From the NCBI RefSeq assembly GCF_011800755.1, contig NZ_JAATJW010000011.1, positions 1-55,780 of the forward strand: a stretch of 55,780 nt of DNA, written 5' to 3'. Made by a program: the position numbers and the translations under genes. A model generated the notes under the pieces. It did no database searches and was not told the DNA's origin. It saw only the letters and a list, made by a program, of their open reading frames with translations. The stretch's first letter is position 1. Every line of letters begins with the position of its first letter. The DNA comes from Listeria valentina. GTDB lineage: Bacteria; Bacillota; Bacilli; Lactobacillales; Listeriaceae. Positions 39,201 through 48,139 of this stretch are shown in pieces.

Positions 39201-39789
39201 CGAAGAATTCGACCGGATTAGCGAACGCTTTGATTTCTTGAAAGGCCAGCAAGAAGACTTGTTGAATGCTAAAGAAACACTATTCCAAGTGATGGGTGAA
39301 ATGGACGAAGAAGTGAAAAAACGCTTTGGCGAAAGCTTTGAAGCGATTAAACACGAATTTTCTGCTGTATTTCCTGAGCTGTTTGGAGGCGGAAGGGCGG
39401 AACTCGTTCTTTTAAATCCAGAAGACTTGTTAACCACTGGAATTGATATTGTCGCACAACCACCAGGGAAAAAACTACAAAATCTCTCGCTTCGTTCAGG
39501 CGGAGAGCGTGCATTAACAGCGATCGCCCTCTTGTTTGCGATCATTCGTGTTCGACCTGTACCGTTTTGTATTTTAGACGAAGTAGAAGCCGCACTTGAT
39601 GAAGCCAACGTGGTTCGTTTCAGTCGCTACTTAAAGCAATTTGAACAGTCAACACAATTCATCGTGATTACTCACCGCAAAGGCACGATGGAAGAAGCCG
39701 ATGTACTTTACGGAGTAACGATGCAAGAATCTGGCGTTTCAAAACTGGTCTCTGTTAGACTAGAAGAAACAGCCGAACTGATCAAGTAA
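36229..39789 (+). CDS. smc: Chromosome partition protein SMC
   Basis: 1186 residues from TTG 36229 after GGAAGGAG. N-terminal Walker A GPNGSGKSN near residues 32-40, coiled coils about 165-500 and 670-1000, a hinge around 515-650 (GGIHGALVELI and GGSMTGGATKQG), and C-terminal signature LRSGGERALTAIALL with Walker B FCILDEVEAALDEANV. With ScpAB it organises and segregates chromosomes. Many antisense open frames here are shadows of coiled-coil coding bias. Confidence 0.98.
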   Translation: MLLKRLEMNGFKSFADKVAIDFVPGMTAVVGPNGSGKSNITEAIRWVLGEQSAKSLRGGRMGDVIFAGSDTRKPINFAEVSLVLANDDHYLPLDYSEVVVTRRIYRNGDSEFLINKQTCRLKDIVDLFMDSGLGRESMSIISQGKIDEILNSKPEERRSIFEEAAGVLKYKNRKKQAENKLVETEENLNRVEDILHELDGQLEPLEIQASIAKDYLYQQEELEKYEVGLIAFELEAIARKLEESRTQFMENQAALVELRKEIANLEGDAFSGKEKIAETDEMLEKMRNDLLHETERLEQLEGERNLVLERKKHGSENASIQQDTLSQALEKIASLETEKEKLLTGKREKEAAYEVSVREQKELLEKLKHYDALSEEAIENQKSDLFELKYQETTIRNDIGYVEREIAQQEAKTARLDHENREHLKTREEQSKRTEKMREELDEIHMEIEEQLGIYQDVKQVVEQKTNEFERAERELYRHYEKVQQTKSRKETLGELAEDYAGFFQGVREVLKAKETLGGIHGALVELIQIPADYRKAMEIALSASAQHVVVESDQAAREAIQYLKKTHAGRATFLPLSTIQPRHIPEATRGALRNEPAFINLASEVVSYDEKFAPVILNTLGTTILAKDLRGASRLAKLVNYRFRVVTLDGDVVNAGGSMTGGATKQGKSSIISRKNELDELAKVLAALERETAQYEETVKKAKEVLANKRSELEETRQIGENLRMREHEVKSKHERELEAFERINKQLSLYDAEKKSGEEEMTALKKRKEELLSNQLKLGEEIESLDQKIQQTTEESKAASSRKKADEEVLSALQVKMAAQKEQLQTATNDIERIEAALFEQYQEKETAESKIQALQDNLTNVSTSVEETSREIEKLRAQKEETALKIQTLSEERSELQKEVKQLEEKLTEENNKASFYLEQKNQAEIEIGRAEVDAKNRADRLLETYGVSPEEAQEREVPDMPEEELRGKVRLLKRSIEELGTVNLGAIEEFDRISERFDFLKGQQEDLLNAKETLFQVMGEMDEEVKKRFGESFEAIKHEFSAVFPELFGGGRAELVLLNPEDLLTTGIDIVAQPPGKKLQNLSLRSGGERALTAIALLFAIIRVRPVPFCILDEVEAALDEANVVRFSRYLKQFEQSTQFIVITHRKGTMEEADVLYGVTMQESGVSKLVSVRLEETAELIK

Positions 39790-39803
39790 AGGAGAACAAT
39801 GCG

Positions 39804-40799
39804 ATGACTTTTTTCAAAAAACTAAAAGAAAAAATGACAGGGCAACAAAACGAAGAAAAATCCGAGAAATATAAAGAAGGCTTAACGAAAACAAGAAGTA
39901 GCTTTTCTGGCAAGCTCAATGAAATCATGGCGCGTTACCGCAAAGTGGATGAAGACTTCTTTGAAGATGTAGAAGAAGCACTTATCGGGGCCGATGTTGG
40001 GTTTGAAACCGTCATGGACTTGATTGATGAACTCAAACAAGAAGTGAAGCTACGAAACATCAGCGATCCAAAAGAAGTAGAAGGCGTCATCGTTGAAAAG
40101 CTTGTTGCCATCTATGAAGGCGCAGGAGACGCGGAGCCAGCTTTAAATATCCAAGAAAATGGTCTTACCGTGATTTTGTTTGTGGGTGTAAACGGCGTTG
40201 GGAAAACAACGACGATCGGCAAGCTCGCTCACCAATTTAAATCTGAAGGTAAAAAAGTCGTTTTGGCGGCGGGAGATACTTTCCGGGCGGGAGCAATCGA
40301 CCAACTAGAAGTTTGGAGCGAACGCGCTGGTGTTGACATCATTAAACACGCAGAAGGCGGCGACCCCGCAGCAGTTGTGTTTGATGCTGTTCAATCAGCC
40401 AAAGCAAAGGGAGCCGATATTCTGCTTTGTGATACGGCTGGACGCTTGCAAAACAAAGTCAACTTAATGAATGAACTGGAAAAAGTAAAACGCGTGATTG
40501 CACGTGAAATTCCAGATGCACCACACGAAGTGTTGCTTGTTTTAGATGCTACAACAGGGCAAAATGCTTTTGTTCAAGCGAAGCAATTTAAAGAAGCAAC
40601 TGACGTTTCGGGGATTGTACTCACGAAACTCGATGGGACAGCAAAAGGTGGAATCGTGATCGCGATTCGAAACGAATTAGAAATTCCAGTGAAATTCGTT
40701 GGTCTTGGTGAAAAAATTGATGACCTTGAGCCTTTTGATGCGACAGATTATGTCTATGGCTTATTCGCTGATTTAATTGACCAAAAAGCAGAAAAATAA
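39804..40799 (+). CDS. ftsY: Signal recognition particle receptor FtsY
   Basis: 331 residues. A short acidic/basic N-terminal region is followed by the NG GTPase: [31 protein letters not shown] and [10 protein letters not shown]. It docks SRP-ribosome complexes at the membrane. A terminator follows, so ylxM-ffh start a new transcript. Confidence 0.97.
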   Translation: MTFFKKLKEKMTGQQNEEKSEKYKEGLTKTRSSFSGKLNEIMARYRKVDEDFFEDVEEALIGADVGFETVMDLIDELKQEVKLRNISDPKEVEGVIVEKLVAIYEGAGDAEPALNIQENGLTVILFVGVNGVGKTTTIGKLAHQFKSEGKKVVLAAGDTFRAGAIDQLEVWSERAGVDIIKHAEGGDPAAVVFDAVQSAKAKGADILLCDTAGRLQNKVNLMNELEKVKRVIAREIPDAPHEVLLVLDATTGQNAFVQAKQFKEATDVSGIVLTKLDGTAKGGIVIAIRNELEIPVKFVGLGEKIDDLEPFDATDYVYGLFADLIDQKAEK

Positions 40800-40805
40800 A
40801 AGAGA

Positions 40806-40855
40806 GACTAGAACAAAAGGGAAGCATTCATTTCTCAAGCTGTTCTAGTCTTTTT
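40806..40855 (+). terminator. Terminator after ftsY
   Basis: GACTAGAACA (40806-40815) pairs with TGTTCTAGTC (40841-40850), followed by five T residues. Confidence 0.85.
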
Positions 40856-40859
40856 CTAG

Positions 40860-40888
40860 TTGACATTCTTTGACTAAACACGTAATCT
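40860..40888 (+). promoter_or_regulatory. Promoter of ylxM-ffh
   Basis: -35 TTGACA (40860-40865), exact 17-bp spacer, -10 TAATCT (40883-40888), just after the ftsY terminator. Confidence 0.7.
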
Positions 40889-40911
40889 AGAACAAGGAAG
40901 AGGTGTTTCGT

Positions 40912-41244
40912 TTGTTTGATAAGACTACCCGAATGAACTTGCTGTTCGATTTTTACGAAGGTTTGTTAACGGAAAAGCAAAAAGCCTATCTTTCTCTTTA
41001 TTATCTTGATGATTTTTCACTTGGAGAAATCGCTGAAGAATTTGAAGTTAGCAGGCAAGCCGTGTATGATAACATCAAACGGACAGAAGAAAGCCTTGAA
41101 AACTATGAAGAAAAGCTAGGAATGTTGAAGAAATATACTGAACGTGAGCAAGTGCTCCGTAAACTTGAAGAAGCTTATCAAAAAGCAGGTTTACAAAGTG
41201 ATGAAGTGGAAGCCTTGTTCAACGAGTTAAAATTGATTGATTAG
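40912..41244 (+). CDS. ylxM: YlxM family SRP-associated DNA-binding-like protein
   Basis: 110 residues. A sigma-like helix-turn-helix is visible ([26 protein letters not shown]). YlxM/P13 proteins associate with the signal recognition particle and are encoded next to ffh. GGAAGAGG (40894-40901) fits TTG 40912; a GTG nine bases earlier (40903) overlaps the Shine-Dalgarno. Confidence 0.9.
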   Translation: MFDKTTRMNLLFDFYEGLLTEKQKAYLSLYYLDDFSLGEIAEEFEVSRQAVYDNIKRTEESLENYEEKLGMLKKYTEREQVLRKLEEAYQKAGLQSDEVEALFNELKLID

Positions 41245-41256
41245 GAGGCCGATTTT

Positions 41257-42615
41257 ATGGCATTTGAAGGATTAGCTGGAAGACTTCAAGAAACAATGAA
41301 TAAAATTCGCGGCAAAGGGAAAGTGACGGAAGCTGACGTAAAAGAAATGATGCGTGAAGTCCGACTTGCACTTCTTGAAGCCGATGTAAACTTTAAAGTC
41401 GTTAAAAACTTTATTAAAACGGTTAGTGAACGAGCTGTAGGCTCCGATGTCATGAAGAGTCTAACACCCGGACAACAAGTTATTAAAATCGTCCAAGAAG
41501 AACTCACAAATTTAATGGGCGGTGAAGAAAGCAAGCTTGAAGTAGCTGACAAACCGCCAACGGTTGTGATGATGGTCGGGTTACAAGGGGCCGGTAAAAC
41601 AACGACAACTGGTAAACTTGCGAATTTGCTACGGAAAAAATACAATCGTAAACCTTTACTTGTTGCGGCTGACGTTTATCGTCCTGCAGCGATTAAACAA
41701 CTAGAAACACTTGGTAAACAGTTAAACATGCCTGTTTTCTCTTTGGGCGATCAAGTGAGTCCCGTTGAGATTGCTAAACAAGCGATTGAAAAAGCAAAAG
41801 AAGAACACCTTGACTACGTCTTAATTGATACGGCTGGGCGACTTCACGTCGACGAAGAGCTAATGGATGAACTCAAGAAGGTAAAAGAAGTGGCTTCTCC
41901 ATCTGAAATTTTGCTTGTCGTGGATTCCATGACGGGGCAAGATGCGGTTAATGTGGCTGAAAGCTTCAATGAACAACTTGGCTTAACGGGCGTTGTCTTG
42001 ACGAAACTTGATGGCGATACTCGTGGCGGGGCAGCTTTATCCATCCGCGCTGTGACAGGAAAACCAATTAAATTTGTCGGAACAGGTGAAAAAATGGAAG
42101 CCCTCGAAAGCTTCCACCCAGACCGGATGGCTTCACGAATTCTTGGAATGGGTGACGTTTTGTCGCTGATTGAAAAAGCGCAAACGGATGTTGACCAAGA
42201 AAAAATGCGCGAAATGGAACAAAAAATTCGAGAAAATTCGATGACATTTGATGACTTCCTGGATCAATTGCAGCAAGTGAAGCAAATGGGACCGCTAGAT
42301 GAGCTGCTCAAGATGATTCCAGGCGCAAACAAAATGAAGGGGATGGATAACCTTCAAATGGACGATAAGCAGCTTGGACACATTGAGGCGATCATTAAAT
42401 CCATGACGAAAATGGAAAAAGATAATCCCGATATCATCAATGCAGCGCGCCGGAAGCGTATTGCACGTGGAAGTGGACGACCGATTCAAGAAGTCAATCG
42501 GCTGCTTAAGCAATTCAATGAAATGAAGAAAATGATGAAACAAATGTCAGGCGGTACGGGCGGAAAAGGGAAGAAGAAGAAAAATCCATTCGGCAATTTC
42601 AAACTTCCGTTCTAG
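41257..42615 (+). CDS. ffh: Signal recognition particle protein Ffh
   Basis: 452 residues. GTPase motifs GLQGAGKTTTTGKLA, DVYRPAAIKQL, DTAGRLHVD and TKLDGDTRGGA, then a methionine-rich M domain (about 295-435) that binds signal peptides and 4.5S RNA. AGGAGG precedes ATG 41257. Confidence 0.98.
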   Translation: MAFEGLAGRLQETMNKIRGKGKVTEADVKEMMREVRLALLEADVNFKVVKNFIKTVSERAVGSDVMKSLTPGQQVIKIVQEELTNLMGGEESKLEVADKPPTVVMMVGLQGAGKTTTTGKLANLLRKKYNRKPLLVAADVYRPAAIKQLETLGKQLNMPVFSLGDQVSPVEIAKQAIEKAKEEHLDYVLIDTAGRLHVDEELMDELKKVKEVASPSEILLVVDSMTGQDAVNVAESFNEQLGLTGVVLTKLDGDTRGGAALSIRAVTGKPIKFVGTGEKMEALESFHPDRMASRILGMGDVLSLIEKAQTDVDQEKMREMEQKIRENSMTFDDFLDQLQQVKQMGPLDELLKMIPGANKMKGMDNLQMDDKQLGHIEAIIKSMTKMEKDNPDIINAARRKRIARGSGRPIQEVNRLLKQFNEMKKMMKQMSGGTGGKGKKKKNPFGNFKLPF

Positions 42616-42627
42616 CCAGAAGAAAGG

Positions 42628-42650
42628 CGAAGCAAACGAGCTTCGTTTTT
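42628..42650 (+). terminator. Terminator after ffh
   Basis: CGAAGC (42628-42633) pairs with GCTTCG (42640-42645), followed by five T residues; an outer CAGAAG/CTTCTG stem extends it. Confidence 0.65.
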
Positions 42651-42688
42651 CTTCTGAACAAAAAATTTGGTCTGTAAAGAAAAAACAC

Positions 42689-42717
42689 TTTACAAACAAA
42701 TCCTTTACTGGTAATAT
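42689..42717 (+). promoter_or_regulatory. Promoter of rpsP-khpA
   Basis: -35 TTTACA (42689-42694), 17-bp spacer, -10 TAATAT (42712-42717), about 40 bp before rpsP. Confidence 0.7.
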
Positions 42718-42755
42718 ATATACTTGTGTAAGACTTTATGGAGGTGTAATTAAAA

Positions 42756-43028
42756 ATGGCAGTTAAAATTCGTTTAAAACGCATGGGTTCAAATAAGAAA
42801 CCTTTTTACCGTATCGTAGTTGCTGATTCACGTTTCCCACGTGACGGTCGTTCGATCGAAACAGTTGGAACCTACAATCCACTTGTAGATCCAGCAGAAG
42901 TTAAAATTGATGAAGAATCCGTTTTGAAATGGATGCACAATGGTGCAAAACCTTCAGACACAGTTCGTCACTTGTTGTCTGACAAAGGAATCATGGAAAA
43001 ATTCCACAATCAAAAACTTGGGAAATAA
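42756..43028 (+). CDS. rpsP: 30S ribosomal protein S16
   Basis: 90 residues, [26 protein letters not shown] start typical of bS16. TATGGAGG precedes ATG 42756. It is followed by khpA as in Bacillus. Confidence 0.97.
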   Translation: MAVKIRLKRMGSNKKPFYRIVVADSRFPRDGRSIETVGTYNPLVDPAEVKIDEESVLKWMHNGAKPSDTVRHLLSDKGIMEKFHNQKLGK

Positions 43029-43043
43029 GGAGGCTAGTTGCGA

Positions 43044-43274
43044 ATGGAAGATTTAATTCTCGCCATCGTTAAGCCACTTGTTGACCATCCGGATGACGTT
43101 TCGCTCCACGCTGAGGAATCGGATTCCACTTACTTCTATCAATTGTCCGTGAACAAAGAAGATATGGGACGAGTGATCGGAAAGCAAGGGCGCATCGCCA
43201 AAGCTATTCGAACGCTAGTTTATGCAGCTGGTCAAAAAGCTGATAAAAAAGTTCGTCTTGAAATCATCGACTAA
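43044..43274 (+). CDS. khpA: KH-domain RNA-binding protein KhpA (YlqC)
   Basis: 76 residues, MEDLILAIVKPLVDHPDD start with the KH motif RVIGKQGRIAKAIRTL. KhpA forms a complex with KhpB/Jag and binds RNA. AAGGAGG (43027-43033) fits ATG 43044 better than TTG 43038. Confidence 0.92.
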   Translation: MEDLILAIVKPLVDHPDDVSLHAEESDSTYFYQLSVNKEDMGRVIGKQGRIAKAIRTLVYAAGQKADKKVRLEIID

Positions 43275-43281
43275 GTTCACC

Positions 43282-43327
43282 AAAAAGCCGCTGTTCTTCT
43301 AAACATTTAGAAGAACAGCGGCTTTTT
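43282..43327. terminator. Bidirectional terminator between khpA and the WxL gene
   Basis: AAAAAGCCGCTGTTCTTCT (43282-43300) is the reverse complement of 43309-43327, giving a long perfect stem with A and T runs at both ends. It separates convergent genes. Confidence 0.9.
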
Positions 43328-43330
43328 ATT

Positions 43331-46111
43331 TTAAAGCGGTGCATCGCTCAAATTCCATTCAATCACATTTTGATAAGCTTGGTTTGCTTTCGCTTTGCCC
43401 GGTGGAATTTTGAGAAAGAGACCTTGATTTTTAGCCCAGAGAACATCGTAAAAATTCGCCGCATTGCTTTTACCGCTGAACACGATGGTAGAGCTTTTAT
43501 CACTAATGACTTGCTCAGAGGAAGTGTTTCTCTTAAAAACAAGAACATTGGTTAAAATATCTTTTTGTTTGGTTTCAAAAGGCGAAACTTGTTTAGCTGT
43601 AATTTGCCAATTGTTATTCCAGTTCTTGCTACGACGTCTCGTATCTTCAACTATTATTTTCCAATTAGGATCTTCACGAGACACTTCACTTGTGAAATTT
43701 TTGATCCAGCCATTTTGAAAAGCGAGCGTACTTGGCACATCATGGAATTGTAGAGCTCCCGAGTAAATAGGGCCAAAAGCAAGCGGAGCTGGGCTTTTTA
43801 GAGTGACCTTGTCACCGTTATAATCTGTTCCTGTAACAACAGGTGTACTACTTAATTTCGTGCCTACAATGTGAGCTGCATCAGTCGGATTAATTTTTAC
43901 ATTGAGGCTTAAAGTAAGAGTACTATTTGGAGCGAGCTTCAACCAATTGGGATCGAAATTTTGGCTATCTATAGTTATTGTTCGAGATTTAGACACGTAA
44001 AGAGAATTCCAAGGAACTTGTCTTATAGCACCGTTTGGTCCAGTCAAAGTAAGCAGATCACTCAATTTAATTGGTTCAACACCAATCGGAAGGGGAATGG
44101 TCCATTTGGCTTCGCCGGGACGGAAACCAGAATCGACAGTTGGATTTTGAAGTTGATACTTAAGCGTTAGCGAATCTCCAAGCAGAATCCGTTGATCTTC
44201 TTTTGTCGCCATTTTATCGCTTACAGAAAGCAAAAATTTCGCAGTTGGAGCAGGGCGTCGAACTACCGTAATAATCGCTTTTTGCTTGAGATCTTGGTTT
44301 TGGTACGTCACTGTATATTTTCCAAGCTTATGTGTATTCACAGTGCCGCTGACTTGGATTTTTTTAGGACCAAAGGGAATTGCAGAACCATCTAAGTCCT
44401 TCGCAGAAACAAAGTTATCTGATGCCTTCCAAATTTGTCCAATTTTGATAGTCGAGTTTTTCACTTTCAAGTTACTTTGATTGAGTAGCACTGTGTGTGT
44501 TAACGGATTAGATTGAACAGTCGCCGCGTTCTCTGCAGATAACTTTGCTTGACTTGTCACAGTCGATTTAGGAGGCGCATCTGCTTTTACCTTGACTTTA
44601 AAACTGACTTTTCCCGGCTGATCTTTACTAATAATACCTGGTAGGGATCCTTTTGATGCCACTTCCATGCCAGAAAATACGGGACTTGTTCCTGCTTTGT
44701 CTGCTACTTTTTCATTATTCAAAGTCGTACTATTTGGAACATACGTTGTTCCTTTGGGGAGGACCGTTGTAAGAATCGAACGGCTTGATGCTAGGTTTCC
44801 ATTATTTCCAACCGTATACGTATACGTGATTTCTCCGCGTTGATAGACAGATGCACCGGAAGCTGGATTAGCGCTAGCACTTATATTTAAGTGTGTCTTT
44901 AAATATGGTCGAAATGGCGAGGCTAAATCATACGTGTTCACGCCAGAGCCAATTAAAGAAACAATAGCAGTTCCCATATCTACCTTGTAGAAGGCTTGAT
45001 TATTTCCGAGAACAAGTTCTCCATTAGAAAGAAAAGCCATGCCAGAATAGCCAGAACGAGGAACAGGAGAGCCCGGAGCATTTTTGATTTGTAAATTTTT
45101 AATAAGTTTGCCCGTTTGAGGATCAATTTTTTGTAAATATTGCTTTCCTATAATACCATTGCTATCTTCGTAAGAAACTTTCCACAATGCACCTTCACCG
45201 TCATAAGCTAGATCACCATTCATTTTAAACGTGTCGGCGTCTTCTTTTGTTGGAAAAATAATATCTTTTGTCCCCACGATTTTTTGAGCATTAACATCGA
45301 TAAGAAGCAATTTGTACGTATTGGGTTGTGTGCCTCTGGAAATAGCAGTGTAAATTCCGCGCTGGGAAATGTCTCCGCCAACGGATGCCATAACGGGATA
45401 AGGCGTTCTTTTCCAAGAACCATCACCATTAATTTCATAAAGATAAAAAGCGACATTTAATATTTGAAACGCGTAAAGCTTATTGTTGTAGAAACCGATT
45501 TGGTTACTTATCGACAGGATAGGAACTTGACTCGAGAGTGTGATTTTTCCTTTTAGCAAGTCGGGTTCGCTGAAAGCTTGTAATACACCTGTTCGAATTG
45601 AATAAAGGTAAGGTTTTGTAAAGTCGATAAAAGGGGTGCTACGCTTAGAAAAGGCATCATCTGCTTTTTGACTATTCTTTTTTTCATTCGTAATAGAAAC
45701 TTGAACGGGCTTAGACTCGATTCGTTTCATGCTGCGAATAGCATAAGCTTTTAAAAGTGATTTTCCTTTTTTTACCGGTTTAAAGTAAAGTTGGATCGCT
45801 TTTTGATTGGAACGTGCTCTGTCAATGACCAGTTGTCGCTTTTGCTCGTCATAGGTCACAGCTGCATCTGCTCCTTTATTTGATACATAGTCGATCGATT
45901 CAGGCAGCGGGATGAAAACTTTTTCGTCATTTTGATTTTTGTCATTCACAGTGAGGACGAAAAGATCATCTAGCGTTGTATGTATTTCAGTTGGGTTCAA
46001 GCTCAAGTCATCTATCTGCCCATTTTCTGCAAATAAATGCGGAATAAAAAATAGTCCTATGCCAAAGATCAACAAGATTGGAAGCAATTTTAGCCAATTC
46101 TTTGCTGTCAA
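43331..46111 (-). CDS. WxL-domain cell-wall surface protein
   Basis: 926 residues from TTG 46111; ATG 46126 lies on top of the GGAGGGG Shine-Dalgarno. A signal peptide (KNWLKLLPILLIFGIGLFF, cleavage near LFA-EN) precedes a region resembling a beta-propeller (about 170-400), a DUF11-like repeat (about 405-510), an Ig-like Ybaj/bact-Ig domain (about 540-615) and a C-terminal WxL domain (about 776-926). WxL hallmarks are NWQITAKQVSPFE (W-x-I here) and the terminal YQNVIEWNLSDAPL. No LPXTG or membrane anchor is present; WxL domains bind peptidoglycan non-covalently. It is the only WxL gene in view, without the usual small-WxL and DUF916 partners. Confidence 0.83.
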   Translation of the reverse strand: MTAKNWLKLLPILLIFGIGLFFIPHLFAENGQIDDLSLNPTEIHTTLDDLFVLTVNDKNQNDEKVFIPLPESIDYVSNKGADAAVTYDEQKRQLVIDRARSNQKAIQLYFKPVKKGKSLLKAYAIRSMKRIESKPVQVSITNEKKNSQKADDAFSKRSTPFIDFTKPYLYSIRTGVLQAFSEPDLLKGKITLSSQVPILSISNQIGFYNNKLYAFQILNVAFYLYEINGDGSWKRTPYPVMASVGGDISQRGIYTAISRGTQPNTYKLLLIDVNAQKIVGTKDIIFPTKEDADTFKMNGDLAYDGEGALWKVSYEDSNGIIGKQYLQKIDPQTGKLIKNLQIKNAPGSPVPRSGYSGMAFLSNGELVLGNNQAFYKVDMGTAIVSLIGSGVNTYDLASPFRPYLKTHLNISASANPASGASVYQRGEITYTYTVGNNGNLASSRSILTTVLPKGTTYVPNSTTLNNEKVADKAGTSPVFSGMEVASKGSLPGIISKDQPGKVSFKVKVKADAPPKSTVTSQAKLSAENAATVQSNPLTHTVLLNQSNLKVKNSTIKIGQIWKASDNFVSAKDLDGSAIPFGPKKIQVSGTVNTHKLGKYTVTYQNQDLKQKAIITVVRRPAPTAKFLLSVSDKMATKEDQRILLGDSLTLKYQLQNPTVDSGFRPGEAKWTIPLPIGVEPIKLSDLLTLTGPNGAIRQVPWNSLYVSKSRTITIDSQNFDPNWLKLAPNSTLTLSLNVKINPTDAAHIVGTKLSSTPVVTGTDYNGDKVTLKSPAPLAFGPIYSGALQFHDVPSTLAFQNGWIKNFTSEVSREDPNWKIIVEDTRRRSKNWNNNWQITAKQVSPFETKQKDILTNVLVFKRNTSSEQVISDKSSTIVFSGKSNAANFYDVLWAKNQGLFLKIPPGKAKANQAYQNVIEWNLSDAPL

Positions 46112-46321
46112 AGTTATCCCCTCCATTGTTGTTAATTTACAAGTTTAGTATAGAACTTCCATTTTGAATGCGCATGAAACTAAGTTACACAATATGAATG
46201 AATTAGTGACAGAAATTGAAAGAAAAAGGAGTTAAAAGGCACCGCTTCGTTCTAGCAGGCAATTTGAGAGCCTTTTTAAGGGAAATAAGTTACAATAAGT
46301 GAATGAATAGGGGGTAATGAA

Positions 46322-47062
46322 ATGAAACCTGTTATAGGAATCACTGGAAATGCACTTTTCAAAGGAGCCGATATTTTTTATGGACATCGCGTAACCTATA
46401 CACAGCAAAGATATGTGGAAGCCATCCAAAAAGTAGGCGGCTTACCACTTGTTATCCCAATTAGCGATCCCGAAAGTGCAAAGCAAGCGATGGGCATGGT
46501 TGACGGACTTTTGATGACAGGCGGACAAGACATTACACCACAACTTTACGGAGAAGAGCCGCTTCCAGAAATTGGCAACTATTTCCCGCCGCGAGATCAA
46601 TCGGAAATCGCACTCGTTGACGAAGCCATGCACCTTGGGAAACCCATTTTAGCCATTTGCCGCGGCATGCAGCTCGTTAATGTTGCGCTTGGTGGCTCGC
46701 TTTATCAAGATGGTTCGCAAGTCAAAGAACCAGGCTTATTGCAACATTTACAAAACGTAGATGAACAACTCGGTTCGCATACGATCGATATTGACTCAGG
46801 GAGCTTGCTTGCGACCGTGCATTCGGTTGAAAAACGTGTTAATAGCTTGCACCACCAATATATAAAACAAGTGGCTAAAAAACTGGAAGTTACAAGTCGA
46901 AGCAAAGATGGTATGATTGAATCCGTCGAAGGAAAAAATACAGGGAACTGGCTTCTTGGCGTGCAGTGGCACCCGGAATTGATGTATGGCAAAGACCCGG
47001 AAAGCGAAGCCCTATTTGCCCTTTTTGTCGAAGAAACGAAGAAGAATCAAGCGAAAAGATAA
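46322..47062 (+). CDS. Gamma-glutamyl-gamma-aminobutyrate hydrolase family protein (class I GATase)
   Basis: 246 residues. Nucleophile cysteine in PILAICRGMQLVNVALGG and catalytic histidine/glutamate in GVQWHPELM identify a peptidase C26, PuuD-like enzyme. Such enzymes hydrolyse gamma-glutamyl amides; the substrate is not evident. AGGGGG precedes ATG 46322. It is divergent from the WxL gene. Confidence 0.88.
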   Translation: MKPVIGITGNALFKGADIFYGHRVTYTQQRYVEAIQKVGGLPLVIPISDPESAKQAMGMVDGLLMTGGQDITPQLYGEEPLPEIGNYFPPRDQSEIALVDEAMHLGKPILAICRGMQLVNVALGGSLYQDGSQVKEPGLLQHLQNVDEQLGSHTIDIDSGSLLATVHSVEKRVNSLHHQYIKQVAKKLEVTSRSKDGMIESVEGKNTGNWLLGVQWHPELMYGKDPESEALFALFVEETKKNQAKR

Positions 47063-47113
47063 GCGCACTAAGAGCTTGTCTTTTTCTGTGAAAACGGGGA
47101 GGAAGACTTAAAA

Positions 47114-47674
47114 ATGAAAAAATTTTTATTAGCACTTCTCCTGATGCCTGCTGTCTATTTATTTTTCCTTGTAGTGCTGATGTATCATGGTTCGCGGGTG
47201 CGGCCAAGTCGCCATCCGGATACCCTTCTTGTCCTCGGAGCCAAAGTGGAAGGAAGCCCTGCTTATCCGAGTGCCATGCTCAAGGAGCGTCTGGATCAAG
47301 CCGTTCGCGTTTACAATGCCCCTCCAGAAAGCAAAGTCGTCGTAAGCGGCGGCCAAGGGGCAAATGAAAGCGAACCGGAAGCGGTCGTCATGAAGCGCTA
47401 TCTCATTTCGCAAGGCATTCCAGAGGCACGCATCCGCGTCGAGCCTAAGTCAAGTCGAACAAGGGAAAATCTGCTGTTTTCACAAAAAAGTTTTCCTTCT
47501 CGTGATCTTGTGATTATTACGAGTGATTACCATATGTTTCGGGCTTTGCTACTTGCCAAACGGCTGAATATCCGCGCTTCTGGGAGTGCTGCCAAATCGA
47601 AATCGCGGAAACGCTATAAGAATTATGTAAAAGAAATGTTCGCGATCAGCTACTGCTTTTTCTGTGACCGATAA
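47114..47674 (+). CDS. YdcF/SanA-like DUF218 protein
   Basis: 186 residues with an N-terminal membrane helix (about 4-23) and the DUF218 core: DTLLVLGAKV, VVSGGQGANESEPEAVVMKRYL, SSRTRENLLFS and ITSDYHMFRA. Members are membrane-anchored proteins linked to envelope integrity or vancomycin sensitivity; the reaction is not established. GGGGAGG precedes ATG 47114. Confidence 0.85.
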   Translation: MKKFLLALLLMPAVYLFFLVVLMYHGSRVRPSRHPDTLLVLGAKVEGSPAYPSAMLKERLDQAVRVYNAPPESKVVVSGGQGANESEPEAVVMKRYLISQGIPEARIRVEPKSSRTRENLLFSQKSFPSRDLVIITSDYHMFRALLLAKRLNIRASGSAAKSKSRKRYKNYVKEMFAISYCFFCDR

Positions 47675-47743
47675 AAAAGGTTTATAATCCCGCTTGGAAC
47701 TGATAGAATAAAGATATAAACTCGTGTTCGTGGGAGGAAGGCT

Positions 47744-48130
47744 ATGCAAATCGTTCAGAAAATTACGGTGAAGCAAGTGTTAACTGAAAAGAGTCGTGCT
47801 GAGTTACTCACTTATTATAGTGAACAGCGCAAACTGCTTGAAAAGGAACGCGAACAGCTTTTGTTTGAGCAAAAGAAAGTTGAACACAAAAACAGATATC
47901 AAAAAGAGCAAGTGAGCGATTACTTTGAGCAAGAAATGCAGGTGCGCAAAGAAAAAATGAAGTTGGTTGATTTTCAAATGGAACAACTTGGTATTCTTCC
48001 ACTTGGTAGCGAGATTCGCGAACGTGAAATGGAAGCGCTCATTGAAATTTCAGTTGGTGATAAATGGGATGAGTCCCTTTTCGATAAAACGATTGTTGTG
48101 ACAGACGGCATCGTGACAGAGATACGGTAG
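47744..48130 (+). CDS. ylqD: YlqD family protein
   Basis: 128 residues, strongly coiled coil in the middle (ERKLLEKEREQLLFEQKKVEHK) and a beta-rich C-terminal part. The family is defined by its place upstream of rimM; the role is unknown. GGGAGG precedes ATG 47744. Confidence 0.85.
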   Translation: MQIVQKITVKQVLTEKSRAELLTYYSEQRKLLEKEREQLLFEQKKVEHKNRYQKEQVSDYFEQEMQVRKEKMKLVDFQMEQLGILPLGSEIREREMEALIEISVGDKWDESLFDKTIVVTDGIVTEIR

Positions 48131-48139
48131 AGGTGAACT

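Noticed and set aside
36540-39608. Many open frames antisense to smc, up to 207 residues
   Set aside because: They arise from the Glu/Lys-rich coiled-coil codons of smc, show no family motif and have no ribosome-binding sites.
43331-43420. LPXTG sortase anchor in the surface protein
   Set aside because: The C-terminus has no LPXTG, hydrophobic stretch or charged tail; it ends in a WxL domain.
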